58,119 bases of DNA from Ceratorhiza oryzae-sativae (Eukaryota; Basidiomycota; Agaricomycetes; Cantharellales; Ceratobasidiaceae), in NCBI GenBank assembly GCA_030998015.1, contig JARWMV010000096.1, positions 1-58,119 on the forward strand, in the 5' to 3' direction. The position numbers and the translations under genes are program-made. The notes below the pieces were generated by a model, which was given only the letters and a program-made list of their open reading frames with translations, was not told the origin of the DNA and made no database searches. Below are positions 31,406 to 42,909 of this stretch, piece by piece (position 1 is the stretch's first letter; every line of letters starts with the position of its first letter).

Positions 31406-31925
31406 GTAAGTGGGACTCATCCGACCTAACGGTCAAATTGTTGACTATTGGTCGAGGCTACATGCCATTCATCTTGCTGGTTACGCCCACTGTGACGTTA
31501 GCTCAGGAAATATTCTACTTTTAAAGGAAGGAATGTCTATACGGGTAAAATCATAGACCTTGAATATGCCAAAACGGTTACTGTTGAGTCTGACCCGCAT
31601 GACCTCAAAATAGTAAGTGGTTTGCTCAACGGCCGCTGAAGCATACTTAAAATTTGTATGGGTAGCAGGGTACTTATGAATTCATAGCTATCGAAGTTGC
31701 ACAGTCGACTTTTATGCTTCGACCTTCTCGACTCGCTGCTTTGCGGCTAAGTCCGTGCATGAGAGGCTAAACTGGTCCCGGCTCGCAACCCTCAGCGTCA
31801 TTCAAAATATGCTCCCCCTCGTCAACATCGGGGAGGAATGGAGTGCCTCTCCAGGATCCGAGAGCAGTCTTGACGCATAACATTGAAAGGCTCGTCTGGT
31901 GCTGCCAATAGTTGACTGCCATTCA
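31406..31925 (+). pseudogene. FunK1-type fungal protein kinase, 3' part right of the copia insertion
   Basis: A donor GTAAGT lies directly after the TSD. The next exon reads LHAIHLAGYAHCDVSSGNIL then KIIDLEYAK, the catalytic loop (HCD in place of HRD, with Asn in GNIL) and DFG-like segment (IDLEYAK) of FunK1 kinases. A further intron of about 55 nt (31612-31667) leads to GTYEFIAIEVAQ, the family's activation-segment motif. Downstream only scraps remain (HNIERLVWCC, where the family has HDLES..WW), with stops, so the gene was probably damaged beyond the insertion. FunK1 kinases are expanded in Agaricomycetes. My exon junction at the insertion is one base out of frame, so either an indel or a different splice site exists. 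Confidence 0.72.
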
Positions 31926-32366
31926 ACTAACGGATAACGCGTGCCCAGCGTCGACCGACAACGCTAACCAGGTAGCAAGATTAATAAAATCATAATTAGA
32001 GACAATGGAGTCACCAGGGGCACTAAGAATGTCCAGACCTAGACGAGCAAGAGGAGACCCGCACTCCTATTCATATATCCAATAGCCTATGGGTTTGACT
32101 CCAGGCAACGAGTGGAAGTTAGGCACATATAATAGATTATCTTGCTACTGTATGTCTCTACACCTCTGAGCGACTTGCTGAACACACCTACCGTGGCTGC
32201 CCGCAACTGCCCTCTGTGGATTGTTCGCATAAAGCAAACCTGCGCGACGGTCATCAGCACAGCCCGTACACTGCCACCGGGTTTGCTCATACGGATATGA
32301 CTCGGCAACCGTACCGCGTCATCCGTTCGGATACCAGCCCGTTGGTCTTCTCTGCCCAACACCATC
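31926..32366. other. intergenic between kinase relic and unknown gene
   Basis: About 440 bp of CpG-normal DNA. I see no conserved frame; it should hold the promoter of the gene starting at 32367. Confidence 0.4.
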
Positions 32367-34087
32367 ATGACCGATTACAAATCCGCGCTCGCATCAGTCG
32401 TCTGCACGAAAAGGGATGTCTTTGCTAACTGGGTCATCGAAGTCTCGGCCGAGTTCCCTCCTAAACCCCCGTCGGACCTAGACACCTGTCTCCCAGATGA
32501 CCCGTCTCAATCAATTCAGAGGATGGTTGAAGAGAGCTCCAGGATACCGGGGTGGTTATTCGACAAGGTAGTTACGGACCACTAAGGATTTTTCTGAGCT
32601 TAAACACTTAGATTAGATTTCAGGACTCCAACTCCTCCAAACTCCTGACAGAACTCTACCGTATCCAGCTAACCGCGCTTCATGGCGTTCCATCAGGCAC
32701 TGTATCCTCTGGAGAGCCAACAGATCCGACAAGTTCATCCGATTTGTTGCACGCGTTCCATCACATCCACTATATCTGTCAACGTCATCGTACGTTGCAG
32801 TATGACGCTCGATATTCCAAGCACAGCGATTTGGATCTTCGTCAACCGCTGGACCGTCTGGCCGCTCATGTGTGGGGCATGGAACTTGGGACTGGAGACG
32901 GCTATGTTTTCCGGTACGTCGTACTGATCCGTCAAGACAAAAGGGTGAGCTGATCTCTCGAAAGGTCGGAATGCACGGTGAAACTACCAAAAACCAAAAT
33001 GGTTCCAATCGTCGACGCGACAATTGACTCCGGTCTGTTCCTCTTTCTCCCGGAAGCTCAGTATATTCGCGATCAGATTGATCTCAAGCTTCGTCAGGGA
33101 TTGTACTGCACTCGCGACGAATACAAAACCATCGAACTCCTACATTGGGTTATGGAATACAAGACAGAACTATCGTCAGATGTCCGCCGACAAGTTTATT
33201 ATGGGATGGTTTCAAGTCTTTGGCAACGTCGAGCGATGGGTGTTATGGATGACTTCGTATTCGGATCTGAACAAGGAGGCGCTGTCATCGAAGTGTATGC
33301 CGCCCGGTGGGAAAAGCTCCTTGTGAATGAAGATGCCATTACGGATGCCCTTGCGATGTCGGATCTTGGTCACGAGCCCGCTTCTGCAAGCCCTCCGATT
33401 CGGGATATGACACGAAGTAATTCCAGAAACGTGACGCAGGCAAGCACGACTTCGGCCCTTGGGTTTTAGCTGGCTAACCACCCCATCAGATCGGCGCAGG
33501 TTCAGTCATGTCGGGTTCGCCTAATCCACATACTGGAAGGGTTGGCGAGCTGCCTAGAAACGACGAAGCCGCAGTTCCTCTGGAGAAGGCTTATCAGGTA
33601 TTTGCATTGGTTCACGGTTCTGGCACTCGGACTAAACACCGATCTATCATTGCAGATCAAAGTTTACCGAATTGGTGTCTATAAGACAGCGGGGCTGATT
33701 GATATGACTAGGCTATACCTCCTGATGCGAGCATCGTGCAAATTGGCAGACCATTACCGAAAGGTCAACCTCCCAACTACCGTTGCCTCGTTGGTTGCCT
33801 TCGAGGAAAACGTTATACAGGGCTCAAACTTTGATTGGCCATCGCCACCACGGAAGCAGAACTCCAAAATATCGACACATGACAGTGAACGAGAGCCTGG
33901 AACCTCTGGAGAGCAGGACACTGCTTATGTTGCAGATCCCAATGACGAAACTCAGTGGGAATGCGAGTGGCAGCAGGACATGAAGGATGAATTGAGGGAC
34001 TGTGGCGAGGGATCACTGGAAGGGTTTTCCACCAAAGAAATGCCAGAGATGACACCATATGAACGCGTGTATCAGTGGATGCATTAG
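32367..34087 (+). CDS. hypothetical protein, 5 exons, about 501 residues
   Basis: From ATG 32367 (MTDYKSALASVVCTKRDVF) the exons are 32367-32567, 32624-32913, 32965-33439, 33490-33597 and 33656-34087, all joining in frame. Introns are 56, 51, 50 and 58 nt. The third, 33440-33489, has a GC donor (CAG|GCAAGC) with a normal CAG acceptor and GGCTAACC branch site. The protein is acidic, alpha-helical in prediction by eye, with no signal peptide, TM segment or catalytic motif I know; the C-terminus is Glu/Asp-rich and ends ERVYQWMH. AATAAA lies about 80 bases after the stop. It does not overlap the kinase relic. I cannot assign a function; it may belong to a lineage-specific family. Confidence 0.72.
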
Positions 34088-34377
34088 CCCTGCTCAAATA
34101 TTCCACTTGCTTTCATAGTATTCTTAACTACCTCTTATGTGGCGTATATTGGCTACTACATATTGAATAAAACATGTTTTCGTTGGTGACACTAATATGG
34201 CAACTGAACGGCAGCAGACCGATGTATAATACACTCTGGCATCCTCATTGGGTGATTTCTGTAAGGTTTTAGGTCAGCCATCACAAAAACTGCATCAGGG
34301 CATTTGGGGTGGGTCTTAGAACCTATTGGATGAGATCCTGTAAGGAATATGTGATATGCAAGCATGTTTATGTTGAC
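34088..34377. other. 3' flank of the unknown gene
   Basis: Contains TTGAATAAAACATG near 34163, a plausible poly(A) signal. CpG drops from about 34200 as the DNA transposon is approached. No gene seen. Confidence 0.4.
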
Positions 34378-35078
34378 CTACATCAGCAAAAATGAAATTT
34401 CCTTTAAAGGCCCTCAAAGATGTTTAAAGACCTTAAAGACACTAAAGATGCCAAATACCTATACCCCCTTTTAAAGCTCTTTCAAAACATGGCCTGTCTT
34501 GAGATGTCTTTGAGCATCTTTGAACATCTTGAGGTGTCTTTAAGCATCTTTGAGTGTCTTGAAAACCAACTGGGATCCCTCAAGTCAGTATACTTAATCT
34601 TGGAATGCTTTGCAATACCTTGCAAGCAAACAATAACAGCTTGAAACCAATTTCAAACAACCCTGGGCTTGACTTATGTAATCATGCTGACTTGCTGACA
34701 CAACAAGTCTCAGCTTTTAGTTATGATGTAGCACATGCATGAGAAGGGCACACTGCTCATCACTCAGGGGTATTTTATAGCATATAGTGGCTTTGGTAAC
34801 AAGGGGACACAAAATGGATGGTTGGATGAGGAGATTGATCATTCTGATGACAGATTTGGGGTATACTTACCTTATTTGGCAAATTTGAAATTTCCCCAAA
34901 AAGGAAAGTTGTAGCCACAAAAATTACAAAAATCATTACAGCTGTTTGCAGATAAGATGAGAGTGTGATATTTTCCATGCTGCCCCAGCAAACAATAGAA
35001 CCACAGATCTGGCAGTTGCCGGCCATTGGATACAAGGCACATCTGGACAGATGTGGGCTCTGACTCACACACACAACA

Positions 35079-36170
35079 ATGACACCTCCTGTAGCTAGGG
35101 AATTGCACTGGCTGATTGTTTATTGGTATATTGAGCTGAAATGGAATGCAGAACAGCGTGCCAGGGTTTCACAACACTCGGAAGTGACTGTTTATTGTAT
35201 CATTGAATGTTACCGACAACATGGAGATGTCAATAGGCTGAAAGCACAGCAACTCCATCATGGACAGCCATGATTTTTGAGCACAGAGGACAAGGGTTTT
35301 CTTATATCTATCCTCCATGCTCGGCCTACCTTGTATCTTGACAAAATGAAAGAATTGTTACTCTGGGATCGAGTGCTTGATGTTTCCCTCTCAACCATCT
35401 CTCAGGCACTTACAGCTGCTGCAGTCTCAAATAAATCAGTTTCTCAAGAGGCTATGGAGCGAGATGAGATGGTTTGGGTGGGCTGGATAGCAGAATGGGG
35501 GCACTATGATGCATCCATGTATATGTGGTGTGATGAAAGTGGGTCAAATGATCGTGTGGCCCACCGTCTAGACGGGTATGCTCCTATTGGCCAGCACTGT
35601 GTTGTATGAAATTTATTTCAGCATGGACAACAGCTTTCTGCCCTTCCAGCCATGACAACTGAGGGGATTGTGGCAACTTCAATTTTTGAAGGTGCTGTAG
35701 ACAAAGACCAATTTATGTACTTTCTTCATACACAAGTTGTGAGTCCATTTGTAGGGTAACTACAACTCTTAAGCTCAGTCACGACACAGGCCCCTCTCCT
35801 TAACCCATTTTCCCCAGCTGGCCTTCCATGTAGCATACTTGTCCTAGACAATTGTGCAATACACCACAATGAGGAAGCACATCAGCTAGTAGTTGATGAG
35901 TGTGGCAAGTACTTTTGTGCCAGCCAATTATTTTGCTAAAGCTAATCTTCTAGTTTCAATTACAGGAGCTAAACTATGCTACCTTCCTCCCTATTCACCT
36001 GACTTTAATCCAATCAAAGAGGCATTCTCAAAGATGAAGGCATGGCTTCAGTGACATGATTCACATACAATTGACCATGATGCTCAGCCATGGTTAATCC
36101 ACCAAGCTCTCCAGTCAATCACAGCCAGCAATGCTCAAGGTTGGATTGAGAACTGTGGGTATTCATTGTA
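35079..36170 (+). pseudogene. Tc1/mariner (IS630-type) DDE transposase, decayed
   Basis: An N-terminal helix-turn-helix segment (ELHWLIVYWYIELKWNAEQ ... VTVYCIIECYRQHGD) is followed by the DDE core: first Asp in YMWCDESGSNDR, second in SILVLDNCAIHH, and the SPDFNPIKEAFSKMK block, where Lys stands at the place of the conserved Glu. TGA codons at 35271 and 35607, and a later TGA near 36052, interrupt the frame. Two introns of about 50-60 nt (near 35743-35791 and 35905-35965) appear in the 3' half. All three stops and the Glu-to-Lys change fit CpG deamination (CGA to TGA, CGAA to CAAA). This transposase would cut and paste the element but is dead here. Confidence 0.82.
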
Positions 36171-36244
36171 AACATTCAATTTAACTAATTCAACTACATA
36201 TTGTGGCATTCAAATTTTCAGTTGTACAGCTATTTAAACACTTG

Positions 36245-38624
36245 TCACACAACTACCCTTAACTCAGTTACAGTCAACTCATTCAGCATATTCACCTTAA
36301 ACATGTGAACCCAGTGCCAGCAAAAGATTTGAAACATGATTGCTTTGCCCATTGAAAGGCCCAGCAGCCCACCAAGATGGTTGTACAGGACCTTGAGAAA
36401 AAATAAGCATGGCAATCACAACAGAATATATGTATACATACCTCAAGCAGAAGATCAGGGGTCAGGTCACGATGTTTGAGAGCCTCCAGCTTGTCCAGCA
36501 AATCAATCCCCAATTCGTCCAAGAAATCCACAATGCAGTTGCACGTGTGAGTGTGGACAAATGTGAATGGCAAGTGGAGGCTGGGACCATCAGGGACCTG
36601 TGCCATAGAGGTTGAAGGTGCCAAGGTTGAAGGCATTGGATTTGGAGGTGGGTTCGGAGGCATGGTCAGCATGTGCTGAGGCATTGGCACTTTGGGGACT
36701 GTCATGTTCTGACCAACAACAGACTGGGTAAGGGTCGTCAAGAGTGGGACCATGGCGGCAACCAAGAGAGATGCTACATCTGCTCCGGGGTTTGGCAGAA
36801 TGGGCACAGCAGTAGTGGCATGGCCACAAGGTTTGACCACAACAGCACCTGATCCTTGGGGTCCATCAAACTCAGGCACATTTGGTGGTGCATGACGTGT
36901 TGCTTCACCAGCAGCCTGTATGGTTGAAGAATAAATGAAAATCAGCAATGATAAAACTAAAATAAACATACCATTGCCACAGCCCACATTGCAAGACAAC
37001 ATTGTTCAACCCAAGGTGTTGACCATTTGGCCAAACATAGCAGTATCCCAGCTCACTGTGTTCTCCGTGATGTTCTTCACATTTGTGCTGAGCCTTAAGC
37101 TTCAGGATGAAGTCACCATGAAGAACAGTGTTGATATCCATATCACCAAGTTGAGGAACCTAGACAGCATTTAGAAGATGCATACCATTTGAAAAAATAA
37201 CATACCTTGGTGCTGCTAGGACCCGCAGCAGCCATCTCATTATCTTGACCCTATGTCATAGCATAATTAGTATAACAGCAGAGACCATACCAACCATACT
37301 CACACGCTTGCGTACCTGATATGCATCCAGATTGTCCACATCAAAGGAGATAAACATGGTTATCTCATCTGGTTTCTTCTTTGATGCTGCGAGTTGGCTG
37401 ACTAGCAGTGCAAGATCCTTCTCGCTCGAGACGGTAGGAGCCATAGTCTTGCTGCCACTGAATAGGAATGTCAGTAATTGATGATAGTGTTGTTATAAAT
37501 GATGTACCTTATACCTGTGAACCACATCTTAAAACAAGGGTAATGCTCCTTCATACCCTTATACTGGTCTTTGAGCTCATGGAGAGCAAGCACTGCATTG
37601 ATGATCTCACACAGACTCATCTTGTCAACAAAAATATCCTTCAACATACAGGTCGATTGTGTTTTCTTCGAGGTTGGTGGACAACCGCAGGTGCGAGCAG
37701 CAGTGACTTCAGTGGTAAGGCAGATCACCATAACAATGTAGTTCAGAAGTGCATCGGCTTTGGATTAAATTAGGATAATGAAACATACACATATATAAAA
37801 GCACTCACGATTGCATTGATTGTCTTCAAAACCCCAGCCTGGGTCCGATATAACTGGTTCAGGAGTAGATGGTACTGGCGCAACCAACTGAGCGATGGTG
37901 GTGTTTGCAGGTACAGCAGGCACAACGGCAGCGCTTGCAGGTACAGCAGGCGCTGGCATTGTTGGGGCTGGCGGGATGTTAGAAACGGTGAGAATAACAT
38001 AGAGAAGAGAAAGCGCACCACTAGGAGCCGGTTTGGCACTACGAGCAAATGGTGGAGGCTGAACACCACAAGCAAGAACCTCAGCTGGGGTTTCGACATG
38101 AAAGATGGGGGGTGTCGACATTGAGTCTGTGAGGTTTGTACAATCAGCACAATCCATTCTATACACTTCTAGACAACCAATCGGAGACATACTGAAATGT
38201 TCAATGCTGTTGGTTTTGACAAAAAAGTCACCTGTTCGTGCACAGACCAGAAAACAAGGCCTGACTCCAAGAGACCATACCCAACGTAGGAAGGTGCAAG
38301 AAGGGGGAGGTCAGAGGAAAGGACACTACAGTCTGTATTCAGTGGAATTTGACTGTCGATGTTGGCTGTTTATGAGCAAGTCTGACATGGATGGCAAACA
38401 ATAAAATACTCACTAGAGCAAAACTGAACATTACCAGCGACAGTCTGTACACCAGCGACAAGATGTGGCACCAAATGAGCACCTGTGCATGCTGGGGAAA
38501 GTGTTCGAGTGGGGTGGTGAGTGAGGCAAGGAGGAGGGTATTGAACAAGTGAGCAAGCAAAGTTGTGAATGTTGGAGGCAAACCACCAGATGCAAGTTCT
38601 GTGGCCAACATGTGAGATTTCCAT
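36245..38624 (-). CDS. spliced unknown protein with SAM-like C-terminus, partner gene of the transposon
   Basis: Minus-strand exons join in frame from ATG 38624 (MEISHVGHRTCIWWFAS) to TGA 36245, through about nine exons with short GT-AG introns. Readable segments in order are: FVKTNSIEHFSMSPIGCLE, a proline/alanine-rich stretch, KGMKEHYPCFKMWFTG, EITMFISFDVDNLDAYQ, then KCEEHHGEHSELGYCYVWPN (a His/Cys cluster), a Pro/Ala/Met-rich linker, and FLDELGIDLLDKLEALKHRD...LLEVLYNHLGGLLGLSMGKA, which resembles a SAM-like helical domain. It converges on the transposase relic and lies between the same inverted ends. No enzyme motif seen. Start and first introns are less certain than the 3' exons. Confidence 0.55.
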
Positions 38625-39035
38625 GGTAAAACATTTCGAATAGGGGGTAGAGCAAAATTGTTTCACTCTCATCTTATCTGCAAACGGCTGTAATTTTTTG
38701 GATTTCCATATATGGTAAATTTGAAATTGGCCAAAAGAGGAGTAATCACAACCTGTTATAGATAGTCAGGATATTGTGGTCCATTCACCTGAAGACACTT
38801 GACCTCTGTAAAGACACTCAAAGATGCTCAAAGACACCTAAAGATGTTCAAAGACACTCAAAGACACTTCAAGACAATTGACCAAATTTCAAGACATCCA
38901 AAACATGGGCATGTATTGCAGTATCTTTAAAGCTATTTCAACAACTCACAGAGTCTTTGCTTGTCTTTCAAGCTCTGTTATTATGTATTGTTTTCCCAAA
39001 GCTCTTGCATGGAAAAACTCTTTTTGCTGATGTAG

Positions 39036-41107
39036 ATGGGCTGATCAGAACAGGTGGATTTGGCCTGAGTGTGCTAAGCACTGAAACTTAGAATATGTAG
39101 GGCTGTGCATAAACTGGCCCTTCCGTAGTGACCAAGGGGGACCAGAGAAAAAAAATCCTACCCAAGGTCAGTTTTTGAAAGATTGTAAACGTGCCCAACC
39201 CACCCACCCCCCTCTGTATTATGTCATATAATGTATACCAAATTGGGCACAATACACATGTGACACTAACAGCCAGACTGTAAATTAGCCTGTAAATGCA
39301 GCACTCAAACTAAAACATAGGAGAAACTCAGACTTTGTTGAGTATGTAAAGTAAGACTAGTGCTCAATTCACCCTCTGACACTTGCTACCAAATGAGCAA
39401 CTGTTGCTGTGCTCACCACAATCCCAATCCTTTGGGACGTAAGAGAAATTATAACAATCAAGATGAAACTGGGAAAGAAGGTTAGCAGACATGATAGGAG
39501 AGGGCAGGTTAGGTAAATCCTAGCTACCTGGGACACCACCAGGACACCCCCTAGGATACTCCCCAGGACACTCCCTAGGACACCCCCCAGGGCACAATGG
39601 ATGCAACCATCCATGAGCAACCCCCACACATGAGAGAGCAGGTGCAAGGCACCTGTGTGAAGTGCACATACACCGTACATGCACTTCACTGGGGATCACA
39701 TATGTATGTGCAGATGAATCTAAGACAAACAAACACTCATTTGTGGATTATACATATACTATACACACAGTTTAGTAATGCATCAAAGTGGAATGAGTGG
39801 GTACTTGAGGTACTCGAGTGGCAGTCTGTGTACAACATATGGCATACACAACAGGCACATATGGGCACTGCCAAGCCTGTATGGTACATGATATGCAGAG
39901 CCAAGATATACCTGGAGAAAAACATATATGCATCTCTCACTCATAGAATCCATGCACAACCTCTCATAACCTCTCATACACTCCATGTTGGCAGATTTCA
40001 GTCCCCTTGCCCTATTGTTCTGTTAGAAACAGACAATGAGCCCAGCATTTGGCTCACCATCAGCATGCAAACGCCGTCTGCAGACTGTGCTGATGTGCTG
40101 GCAAGAACACATAGGCACGTCACTAGGACAATGCCAAGTATTAGGCATGACACTAGGTAGGCAAAATCCTAGTGATCCAGGACATGGCATGTGTAACATG
40201 TAGACACAACCAGCATGCAAGCACTGTGAGCTGAAAATGGCACATCACACTGTTGCCTGAACCGTGTGTACAACGTACACAACATAACGTACACAATATA
40301 CACATGCCCAGCAGGTGGTCAAGCCCACTGCCTGTACCATGTGTACAGTGTATGCACAGTGGTTGCCTGTTCCACCGGCTGTACAACGTGTACCCCGTAC
40401 GCGCAGCTGTCGCAAGGCCTGCTAGTTATACCATGTGTACGGGGTATGCACAGCAGGCCCACTGCCTGTATAACGCATACCATGCATGCACAGATGTTGG
40501 CTGGTCCCACTGCATGCATTCTTGCTGCTGGTACCACACATACGGTACACCCAACTGCCGCTAGGCCTACTACAGGTGTGAAGCGCATATAAGCACTGTG
40601 AAAGTCTATCAACGTTGGTGCTGGGGATGTACAGTACAATAAGGCAAATGTTTATTTAGTACACAAGGGATGTAATTAAGCTAAATAACCCCCTGTATGC
40701 GCATATATATGCCGGAGAAGCTCCATGTAAAGTCACCCATGTTACACATGCATACTAAGACATGGAACTCCCAAGGAATATTGCTCAAAGGGATCGGCTC
40801 TGGTGTTCTGAATGCACTTAATCTCAACCATTGTGTTATACAAATAATTATGTATGCGACCAATTGCCATAGTGATACGTCCACAAGCAGATACTATAAC
40901 GAAAAAATGTCTGTATACATCAGCTATACGGGGGAATTTACAGCAAACAGGAAAAGCGACAATCTAATAGTAGATACAAAAGATTAATAGATCGTAAAAG
41001 GTGGCTCGGGACACGTAGTTAGTGATGAAATAATGTATATACATTTCTTAAAGGTGGCCGCGCTCGAATCTCACCATCCTACTCCATTTTCCATGCGTGA
41101 GCCTCGT
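39036..41107. other. repeat-rich intergenic DNA
   Basis: No gene I can support. An open frame at 39597-40160 (+) is low-complexity and unlike any family. 40230-40570 contains diverged copies of a module around CATGTGTAC...GTATGCACAG, an old minisatellite. CpG is scarce until about 41000 and then rises sharply. Confidence 0.5.
39529..39597. repeat. 12-bp minisatellite
   Basis: Five to six diverged tandem copies of about 12 bp with consensus GGACACYCCCYAG. No known role. Confidence 0.75.
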
Positions 41108-41485
41108 TCACTTAACTCGGAACATGGTGAGTAACGCGATCGAGAGTTGAAAAAAGAACGTACAAATTTGTTCGACGCGGATCGCCTCAATGCGGCGCAG
41201 GGAGTTTGCGAAGCGACGCGAATAATCGCGAAGTCCGACGAAAGGCGAGTGAATCACTGGCAAATGGGGGTTAAGCTCGACTTGTGCCAGCTGCAGCATA
41301 CGGAGCGCTATGGATGTCGCTACGGAGTGAGCCCGCGCGATAAGGTCGAAACGACGTCTTGCTTCGAGCTTAATCGAGAGCTCGATCAAGATGAACGACG
41401 GCCGCTCATCCTGATCGAGGTCGGCCATCTGCCTCGCCCAGTCGATATGTTGATCAAGGGTGAGGGGGATCGGCAAGAATGACAT
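41108..41485 (-). CDS. possible small protein, 125 residues, unknown
   Basis: On the minus strand, ATG 41485 opens MSFLPIPLTLDQHIDWARQM and continues through an Arg/Leu-rich helical protein to FRVK. The composition (amphipathic, LDQ...RRFDLIARAHSVATSI) is protein-like, but the DNA is CpG-rich with few stops in any frame, and a shadow frame exists on the plus strand. It could be a fragment of a larger gene or chance. No family recognised. Confidence 0.3.
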   Translation of the reverse strand: MSFLPIPLTLDQHIDWARQMADLDQDERPSFILIELSIKLEARRRFDLIARAHSVATSIALRMLQLAQVELNPHLPVIHSPFVGLRDYSRRFANSLRRIEAIRVEQICTFFFQLSIALLTMFRVK

Positions 41486-41509
41486 GACGAACAAGGGTTT
41501 TGCTAGCAA

Positions 41510-41615
41510 ACGTACGAACAACCGGGCACACGAACGAGCGGGCGTACGAACAAGCGAAAGTACGTGCGAACCAGTAAACGAACGAACACATGAGCGAACG
41601 AACGAGTGAGCGAAA
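41510..41615. repeat. degenerate (ACGA)n-like simple repeat
   Basis: Repeated ACGAAC/GCGAACGA units such as GCGAACGAACGAGTGAGCG. A separate run of about 17 G follows at about 41733-41749. Confidence 0.6.
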
Positions 41616-42909
41616 AGGCGGAGCGGGATGTTTGGGAATATGTTTGGTGAGCTTCATAGCACCTAGCTATAATCGGAAACAGGACGTACCTGAACTAATT
41701 GCGTTAGTTGCGTTGTACAGCGTTAGTCGGGGCTGGGGGGGGGGGGGGGCGTGTATGGCGTTTGCGAGTGGACAGGGAAGAGCGCGCGAGGGCCAGGCTA
41801 AGCGTTGATCGCGCTGCCTAAACATACAAATATACAACCGTTACCCGTGAGCATCCGCATACGGTAAGGTAGAGAAACAACCACATACCGAATTTCTAGA
41901 CGCGCGGAGGATGTGCGCCGGTGAGTGTGTACCGCGTTCGCGGAGGGAAGTGGACGGGGGATTCGGGGGCCGGCAATGATGATTACGTGGATGTTGAATG
42001 CCGTTGATCGAGCCGGCGATTAGGCACCAGTAGATAAGTTGAACGGATCGAGCGCGGATTCATAAGTGACCGAGCCACCCAAAAAGTGTAACACTTACCA
42101 GATTGGTGAGTGTACGAAAATAAAACGATGGTGCACGGTGTGCGCACGGCGTTTGTGAGCGGAGGCGGGCGAGAGATCGAAAGACCCAGAGAACCGGATC
42201 ACGTGCATGTTGAACACTAGTGATCGAGCCGGTGATCCGGCACCAACAAATAAGTTAAACTGATCGAGGGAGGATTTGTAAGCAGCCGAATCACGAAAAA
42301 GGTTCGACAGTTACCGGAATTGTGATCGTGGGAAATCGATTTCGGTGTGTGGTGTGCGTACGCCGTTCACGAGCAGAGGTGGCAAACCCGATCGGATCAT
42401 ATATATGTTGAACACCATCGATCGAGATCCGGCACCGATAAGTAACTAGAACCGAGAGAATGAGGAGTAGCAAAAGTTGAGGCATACCTGTGCTATCATA
42501 ACGTCCGCACTACGAGGCACGCGTACGGAGTACGCTCACCGCGGGCCACAATCACTTACATGTACGCCAGGCCTGCGAATCATGGCCGGCTGGTTCGGAA
42601 AGTACCGCATACATCCCGCCTCATACGCATCAGTTCAATGCGAACTTCCGCGAGATCTGACTTCCAGTGTGGCGCCCAGAGAAGCACCCGCAGGACTCAA
42701 TCGCTCAGCCGGAGGGCTGTCATGCAAGGACGCTAGAAGGCTTATTTAGCACAACGTTTCAAGGGGCAAAGATCCATTAAATTGAGATACGTCATAAAAT
42801 ATTTCCCTTTCAGGTTTTTCATTTATATATTGGTGCTCCCTAACCGACGGATGTAATTTTCGCCCCTCCCCCAGTATCATTGACACCGCAGTCTCATCGC
42901 CGTCGCATC
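41616..42909. other. upstream intergenic region of the SNF2-type gene
   Basis: Contains the G-run near 41733-41749 and the ~210-bp repeats described separately. The last 120 bases should hold the helicase promoter and leader. No other gene seen. Confidence 0.45.
41925..42460. repeat. about 210-bp diverged tandem repeat, three copies
   Basis: Copies begin near 41925, 42135 and 42345 and share in order GTGTGCG.ACGGCGTT, ATGTTGAA..C, GATCGAGCCGG and CGGCACCA...TAAGTT. They are diverged and non-coding in frames I tested. Confidence 0.65.

Larger units (their letters stand above)
34378..39035. mobile_element. DNA transposon, 4.66 kb, Tc1/mariner-like, with two convergent genes
   Basis: The ends are CTACATCAGCAAAAA (34378-34392) and its exact reverse complement (39021-39035). 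Similar inverted sequence recurs inward: AAAGATG/AAAGACA-type subterminal repeats on both sides, and TTTGCAGATAAGATGAGAG near 34950 matching, inverted, about 38660-38680. Between them lie a transposase relic on the plus strand and a spliced second gene on the minus strand. I could not fix the outermost bases or a TA duplication, so the true ends may lie a little outside. The block is CpG-poor. A nest of two elements sharing ends is the alternative. Confidence 0.65.

Noticed and set aside
39597..40160. 187-codon ORF as a gene
   Set aside because: Low-complexity, overlaps a decayed repeat region, no homologous style or splice context.
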